Origin: Leuctra nigra | Taxonomy: Eukaryota; Arthropoda; Insecta; Plecoptera; Leuctridae | Length of the DNA stretch: 64,000 nt | NCBI GenBank assembly: GCA_934045905.1 | Contig: OW203771.1 | Location: 16,295,701 to 16,359,700 of the forward strand | Direction: 5' to 3' | Shown: positions 60,801 through 64,000 of the stretch, one piece after another | Layout of the letters: every line of letters starts with the position of its first letter | Position numbering within the stretch: position 1 is the first letter of the stretch | Notes under the pieces: generated by a model | What the model saw: the letters and a program-made list of their open reading frames with translations, nothing else | Told to the model about the DNA's origin: nothing | Database searches by the model: none | Program-made: the position numbers and the translations under genes

Positions 60801-63800
60801 AAGGGGGGGTCAAAATTATAGGGGATCGATCGATGTCAGGAAAAGGTAGTTCGCTGCTACAAGGGATCTGGGGGGCTTACAGTCAGTTAGCCCCGCAGAG
60901 CCTCTTTTGAATTTTTGATAAAAAAAATGAATCGAATTTTAAGCTTTTTTATCATTCTTTTCACATAAATATAAAATGTGAGATATGCAATATTCTGTGG
61001 GAACTTAAGAAAAAATGTTTTTATAGAATCCCCAATGCCCCGCAGGGCATTTTTTATGTCTTGATAAAAAAAAATCAAATTCGACGCTTTTTTGCAATCT
61101 TTTTTTTAAGGAAATTAAAAATTTGTGTATGCAACATTCTTGGGGAAACAAGAGACAAAATGAAAATTTCGTTATTTGACAAAATCCCAAATAGCCCCGC
61201 AGGAAAATACTTGATTAATTAATTGATAAGTTTGGTTTAACGGCGCGTCAACGACGAGGTTATATTGCGCACATTCATTTTATATTTAACTTTATTGAAC
61301 ATAATTGGAGGACATAGGGAGGGTCGACCTAACGGGCCCAATCCGGGGGAGTCCCTCACTGGTGGGAAGGCCAGGCCGGAATGGGGACAGACCGGGGGGG
61401 GGGGAGGGGGGGGGGGGAGACTTCTGGCCGGTGGGACCCGATTTCAGGGGGATCACCATCTCGAGAGGGGAGGCCGGCCCGAGGGGCCCGCGAATTTGGG
61501 GAGGGCATGGGTGGGACTAGGTCGACCCTGGACTGCACTTAGTTGGGACCAACACTCGTTATGTGAGGCGGCCCCTTAAGACCCACCACCGCGTCAAGGT
61601 GGCAGTCCATTCGTGGGGGAAAATACTTTAATTCTAGTGAAAGAGAATAGATTATAAATCTTTTTTTTTAGTGCACAAACGAGCACAAACGAAGCACAAA
61701 TAATTGCCGTTGTTGAATATTCAAATTTCCTTAGTGGGATGTTGAGATCACGTGAATTTAAAAATTAGGGGTTGAAGGGATTAGGCACAAACAAAACTTT
61801 TTAGTGCACAAACAAGCACTAACGAATAACATACGAATGCCGCTGGCAGAATTCCAAATTTCTAAAAGGTGGTGCTGGGGTCACGATTTACCAAATTTTG
61901 GTTTGCTTATTAGGGGTTGAAGGGGTTAAGCACAAACGAAACTTTGTAGTGCACAAACGAGCACAAACGAAGGATAAACGAATGCCGTTGGCGGAATTCC
62001 AAATTTCTAAAGTGGGGATGCTGATGTCACGTTTTACAAGATTTAGATTTGCGAATTAGGGGTTGAAGAGGTTAGGCACAAACGAAACTTTTTAGTGCAC
62101 AAACGAGCACAAACGAAGCACAAACGATTGCCGTTGTCGGAATTCCAAATTTCCAAAAAGGGGGTGCTGAGGTCACGCCTTTCAAAATTTTGATTTTCAA
62201 TTTGCGGGTTGAAGGAGTTTGGCACAAACGAAACTTTTTACGGCACAAACCAGCACAAACGAAGCACAAACGATTGCCGTTGGCGGAATTCCAAATTTCC
62301 AAAAAGGGGGTGCTATCGTGACCTCAGCACCCCCATATTTCATTGGCCAATATTTATGTGTTCGAGTGTGGCACAAACGAAAATTTTTACGGCACAAACC
62401 GGCACAAACGAAGCACAAACGAATGCCGTTTTCGGAATTCCATATTTCCAAAAAGGGGGTGCTGAGGTCACGCACCCCTAAATTTGCGATGTCTATAGAC
62501 GCGAATCGTAACGCAACTTCCGAGCTCCGGATTCCATGGCCAAATATTGTTTAGGTCGATTTGTGAAAATTAGTTTCACTGCCTACTAAAATTTATTTTC
62601 ACTGCACAATTGAAATTGACGTTTAAAATTAAGACATCAGAAAAAGTTGTGTTTTTCACGAATAACTCGGTAAATACTGAACAGAATATCGCGAAAGTGT
62701 TACTATAAATCAAGTCACGTAATTATGTACATTACTGGCGAGTTTCAACACGATCGGTGGAAAATTCAAGATTTGTATAAAGAACCAAATTTTCAGCCAC
62801 GTTGCTATGGGGACGACGTTCTTCTCTTTTAAGCGTATTATAGTAAAGGATATCAGAATTGTTCCTTCGGCAGGACAGTGTGTAAATAAATATACGAGGT
62901 GCTAGTGGATTTCCTTGATACTGGACGCAATGTGTCTCAAAATGCACCAAAATAAATACAATTGGTACAAAATGTTCTCGGGGACTTCGCCCCCCTAGTG
63001 TTTTTCTTTTAAATATCAGAATTTATTGCTCCCCAAATGTATTCCGAGATCCATACATCAACAGTTCCATATACAGAAGCAATTTTTCAAGACTGATTTT
63101 CTTTTTCTTTACAGTGAACCATATTTACAACAGTATTCAGATGGAAGGGGAATATCTGGTTGTGTTGCCTCCAGATGAATTTGAATCTAAACCAGAAGCA
63201 CAGCAAGAAGGTATTTTTTACTAACACTAATTTGACGGAGAAAGTATTTGACTTTGTGCAGAAGATTATCTTGAGATTCTTTATCCATTGTGGATTCCAT
63301 TAAAGAGCCGGATACCAATGATATGTTTAACCAGGTTGTTAAGTATTTCGCTTAACAGTTACGTAGTGTTCTTTTTAATATCGTCACTTGTTCACCATGG
63401 CAATATTGTCCAAAATAACTGTTTAAATTTAAAATAGCGAGGTAAATTGACTCTATAGGCTATATGTGGTCAAGTTCACTTTAGCCTAAAGTGGACTTGA
63501 GCTGTCTATTTCTGCGTTTCACGGTTCATTGGCTGTTGCCAAGGTTACAACCGATACATCCTGCCGCTAACTTTATCGGGACATTGTATGTACACTCGGC
63601 CAAACAAAAATTGATCGTTGATCAAATTTGATTGACAGATAAATGTTAGATTGCACCATCCGAAGTCAGTCCAAGCGATCTCATTGTCTTACTCTATTAG
63701 GTGACCTCACATTTCAACGATAATAACAAGCTTTGATTGGTATGGGACATGACCAGCAGTCATTCAAATTTGATCAACGATTAATTTTTGTTTGGCCGAG

Positions 63801-64000
63801 TGTACATCGGGGCCTAATGCTTACTAGGATCATGTTTATCATGTAGAAACGCTATTTATGCTTTTCCTCTGGCAGATGGAGCACAGACGCCAATGAATCA
63901 CTACGACAAGGGGTTGGTCGACGCAGAAAATCAGTCGACACAATCATCCCGTGGACCATTGCCTGATCTTCCCTCGACCACCGACAACGCTGTAGCAGGT
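43037..64000 (+). CDS. Single-pass membrane receptor with Ig-like domain(s), 8 exons in window, C-terminus missing
   Basis: Exons: 43037-43097, 44846-45220, 45473-45808, 53319-53657, 56424-56534, 57185-57316, 63115-63210, 63876-63998 (last donor at the window end). All internal junctions are phase 1, and the 524 codons stay open. Signal peptide MMGFIQCSVKFIIFSLLLLQ; three extracellular domains of about 112-125 residues, one per exon; a transmembrane helix near 374-398; then a cytoplasmic tail. The third domain is clearly Ig-like (TATC...IKWYL...MELTC). The first two have paired cysteines but only loosely Ig-like patterns. Sequons NST, NGT, NIT and NKS suggest glycosylation. The tail has a Pro-rich patch (RPPCPLPRP) and tyrosine motifs YNSI and YLVV (Y-x-x-hydrophobic, possible endocytic signals). 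I do not recognise a named family; recognition or adhesion is inferred from architecture only. Confidence 0.85.
43669..44455 (+). mobile_element. Helitron-like element, short copy
   Basis: From TTGAGCGAGCGAAG and CACGGACCTCTG with a T run, to CAACGCGTTACACAGAGCGT, TTCCTAG and T. Same ends as 13811-15890 (minus) and 55541-56354 (plus). No ORF; non-autonomous. Confidence 0.65.
44625..44714. repeat. (TTC)n microsatellite
   Basis: About 29 uninterrupted TTC/TCT triplets, ending TTTATCTTC. Confidence 0.95.
44846..45220 (+). CDS. Receptor exon 2 (first extracellular domain)
   Basis: EYPSSAQVVGMRGVTTDKDY, FIPWGCQFKFRND, HSECGSITYSMFL, RRYCRIIVYDVVYDERYAI, DTPV. Four cysteines in 125 residues; alternating hydrophobic pattern suggests a beta-sandwich. 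Acceptor CTTACAG, donor GTAAGA. Confidence 0.85.
45473..45808 (+). CDS. Receptor exon 3 (second extracellular domain)
   Basis: DPDQEPDLLIAVCSIL, VVCKTYPPVPLTGCRAAW, ATNSTRDLQYYGEG, KGECGYTLLNERV, GMYWTESSTGKK. Four cysteines. Acceptor TTTTCAG, donor GTATGT. Confidence 0.85.
45809..53318. other. Intron 3 of the receptor gene (7.5 kb)
   Basis: Mostly the 25-bp minisatellite (46660-52465). The remaining 45809-46650 and 52470-53318 are AT-rich with nothing recognised. Confidence 0.65.
46660..52465. repeat. 25-bp minisatellite, about 230 copies
   Basis: The unit is built around CCACATCTCTTTTCAC followed by a variable CTCGTTC/GTCGTCC/CTCGATC/TTCTCG-like part; some units are 24 bases (CACCTCTTCC lacks G). 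Pyrimidine-rich on the plus strand. Longer blocks recur, for example the order GTCGTCC, CTCTTCC, GTCGTCC, GTCGTCC, TCCTCGTTCC near 47570, 47820, 48280, 49150 and 50070. The unit has no stop in any plus-strand frame, so the 2010-codon open frame across it is not evidence of a gene. Confidence 0.95.
53319..53657 (+). CDS. Receptor exon 4 (Ig-like domain)
   Basis: GLPIKDDIHLHYKD, GEVLTATCTVNGTRG, PDIKWYLAGKL, FLNITQVVKLPV, MELTCWMNHRFL, NKSFTIFVEFE. Cys-Trp-Cys spacing of an Ig domain. Acceptor TTTCCAG, donor GTACAA. Confidence 0.88.
53803..55350 (+). mobile_element. GGAGCG-hairpin element, full copy B
   Basis: Hairpin arms 53803-53965 and 54160-54332 with a duplicated loop segment (TTGGCGCATCGTGCATATAG occurs twice), then the same body as 26369-27685, ending GGAGCGACCGCTCC-ACTAGAT. 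Contains an (AAAT)n run (55021-55070) and four 11-bp ACAATGTGAAA repeats near 55148-55186. Confidence 0.75.
55541..56354 (+). mobile_element. Helitron-like element, short copy
   Basis: TTGAGCGAGCGAAGCGAT and CACGGACCTCTG plus a T run at the 5' side; CAACGCGTTACACTGAGCGT, TTCCTAG and T at the 3' side. The inner part repeats a segment (TACAGGTCAGAGTTTTTC at 55638 and 55827). Confidence 0.65.
56424..56534 (+). CDS. Receptor exon 5 (transmembrane helix)
   Basis: ESSVVGASVGGTVFLVF, then IVIVIVLVIF and RLRTRCVTNQ: a hydrophobic helix followed by basic residues (stop-transfer). Phase 1 at both ends. Confidence 0.9.
56535..57184. other. Intron 5 of the receptor gene
   Basis: Nothing recognised. Confidence 0.5.
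57185..57316 (+). CDS. Receptor exon 6 (cytoplasmic, Pro-rich)
   Basis: ETAPAEPLQAMEMIAMASQD, PNFVPVTIRERPPCPLPRPD, LQPR. Acceptor ATTAG, donor GTGGGT, phase 1. Confidence 0.8.
57400..57843 (+). mobile_element. 5'-truncated LINE with poly(A) tail
   Basis: One frame reads VPTILNCLPDNLKCLDTYSE, then MKREVKDWLF and stop, like the last residues of a CR1/Jockey-type reverse transcriptase. A short 3' UTR, AATAAA at about 57809 and about 30 A follow. Confidence 0.75.
60376..61675. other. Middle of the foldback-like element
   Basis: Contains a worn Helitron-like fragment on the minus strand (60721-60775), a CAGGCGCGTAGGAA end at 60777, GCCCCGCAGGGC motifs and an inverted retroposon (61229-61612). 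No transposase-like ORF. Confidence 0.55.
61229..61612 (-). mobile_element. (AATCT)n-type retroposon, minus strand, tail missing
   Basis: Minus strand matches 28644-29095 from the GGTGGCAGCC/GGCTGCCACC end to the ACCTCGTCGTTGACGCGCCG region. The AATCT tail is absent. Contains a poly-G stretch (61396-61418, interrupted). Confidence 0.75.
63115..63210 (+). CDS. Receptor exon 7 (cytoplasmic, tyrosine motifs)
   Basis: VNHIYNSIQMEGEYLVVLPP, DEFESKPEAQQE. Two Y-x-x-hydrophobic motifs. Acceptor TTTACAG, donor GTATTT, phase 1. Confidence 0.8.
63211..63875. other. Intron 7 of the receptor gene
   Basis: Contains a degraded relative of the 16756-16917 element (63445-63590), interrupted by a TA-flanked MITE (63593-63802). 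Confidence 0.6.
63593..63802. mobile_element. Tc1/mariner-type MITE with TA target duplication
   Basis: Ends CACTCGGCCAAACAAAAATT and AATTTTTGTTTGGCCGAGTG, about 40 bp of inverted repeat (to GATCAAATTTGA), with TA on both sides. 210 bp, no ORF. Confidence 0.88.
63876..63998 (+). CDS. Receptor exon 8 (cytoplasmic, runs to the window edge)
   Basis: DGAQTPMNHYDKGLVDAENQ, STQSSRGPLPDLPSTTDNAV. GT at 63999-64000 would be a donor in the same phase 1 as every other junction; if not used, the exon continues outside. Confidence 0.75.

Larger units (their letters stand above)
59560..62486. mobile_element. Foldback-like element: inverted arms of 146-bp tandem repeats
   Basis: Left arm 59560-60375 has five to six tandem units of about 146 bp (GTGACCTCAGCACCCCC, GGAATTCCGACAACGGC, TTCGTTTGTGC, TTCAACCCGCAAATTG). 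Right arm 61676-62486 has the same units inverted. Both arms begin with AAATTT.GGGGTGCGTGACC. Long terminal inverted repeats built of tandem modules are the hallmark of Foldback elements. The 1.3-kb middle contains other repeats and no transposase. Confidence 0.75.
57317..63114. other. Intron 6 of the receptor gene (5.8 kb)
   Basis: Contains a LINE 3' end with poly(A) (57400-57843), a poly-C run (59263-59284) and a 2.9-kb foldback-like element (59560-62486). 57850-59250 and 62490-63114 hold nothing recognised. Confidence 0.6.

Noticed and set aside
59522..62554. Many 80-110-codon open frames on both strands
   Set aside because: Shadows of the 146-bp modules of the foldback-like element; the same peptides recur at the repeat period.

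Overview
The window is animal nuclear DNA, most likely from an insect. Genes are split into short exons with GT-AG introns, the DNA is AT-rich, and the introns are full of small inverted-repeat transposons, retroposons and minisatellites. The sap-feeder/planthopper-like impression is only a guess; the species cannot be fixed from the sequence. No bacterial operon, CRISPR array, rRNA or tRNA gene was seen.

Layout. (1) 1-21999 (+): 13 exons of a P5B-type P-type ATPase (ATP13A2/ATP13A3 family, lysosomal/endosomal polyamine transporters), complete from the N-terminal membrane region to the stop codon and missing only the extreme N-terminus. (2) 23614-33965 (-) and (3) 35720-41525 (-): two complete tandem paralogues of a secreted M14 zinc metallocarboxypeptidase. 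Each has nine exons of identical lengths, 409 residues, its own TATA box and its own poly(A) signal. Their specificity pockets differ: the first has Asp at bovine position 255 (carboxypeptidase B-like, basic C-termini), the second has Arg there (carboxypeptidase O/glutamate-type) and has lost Tyr248. (4) 43037-64000 (+): a single-pass membrane receptor with a signal peptide, three one-exon extracellular domains (the third clearly Ig-like), a transmembrane exon and a cytoplasmic tail that runs off the window. All its junctions are phase 1. An orphan exon-like coding stretch with its own AATAAA lies between the two carboxypeptidases (34890-35109, +).

The most unusual structure is a recurring kind of local tandem duplication: an exon edge plus a few intronic bases is copied head to tail. 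It occurs four times in two unrelated genes: 141-bp unit at 1-300, 99-bp unit x37 at 6004-9665, 100-bp unit x4 around 19986-20385, and 130-bp unit x5 at 39594-40243. The 99-bp array keeps the reading frame open for 34 copies and carries 37 copies of the same splice donor. The receptor's intron holds a 5.8-kb minisatellite of a 25-bp unit with higher-order blocks, and a later intron holds a 2.9-kb foldback-like element whose inverted arms are made of 146-bp tandem repeats.

Mobile DNA with readable ends includes a hAT-type MITE with an 8-bp target duplication, (AATCT)n-tailed retroposons with 10-11-bp target duplications, a TA-flanked mariner-type MITE, Helitron-like elements ending in a hairpin plus CTAG, 3' fragments of two LINE types, and several long near-perfect hairpins in introns. 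The genes share no obvious pathway; the carboxypeptidase pair is the only functional cluster.
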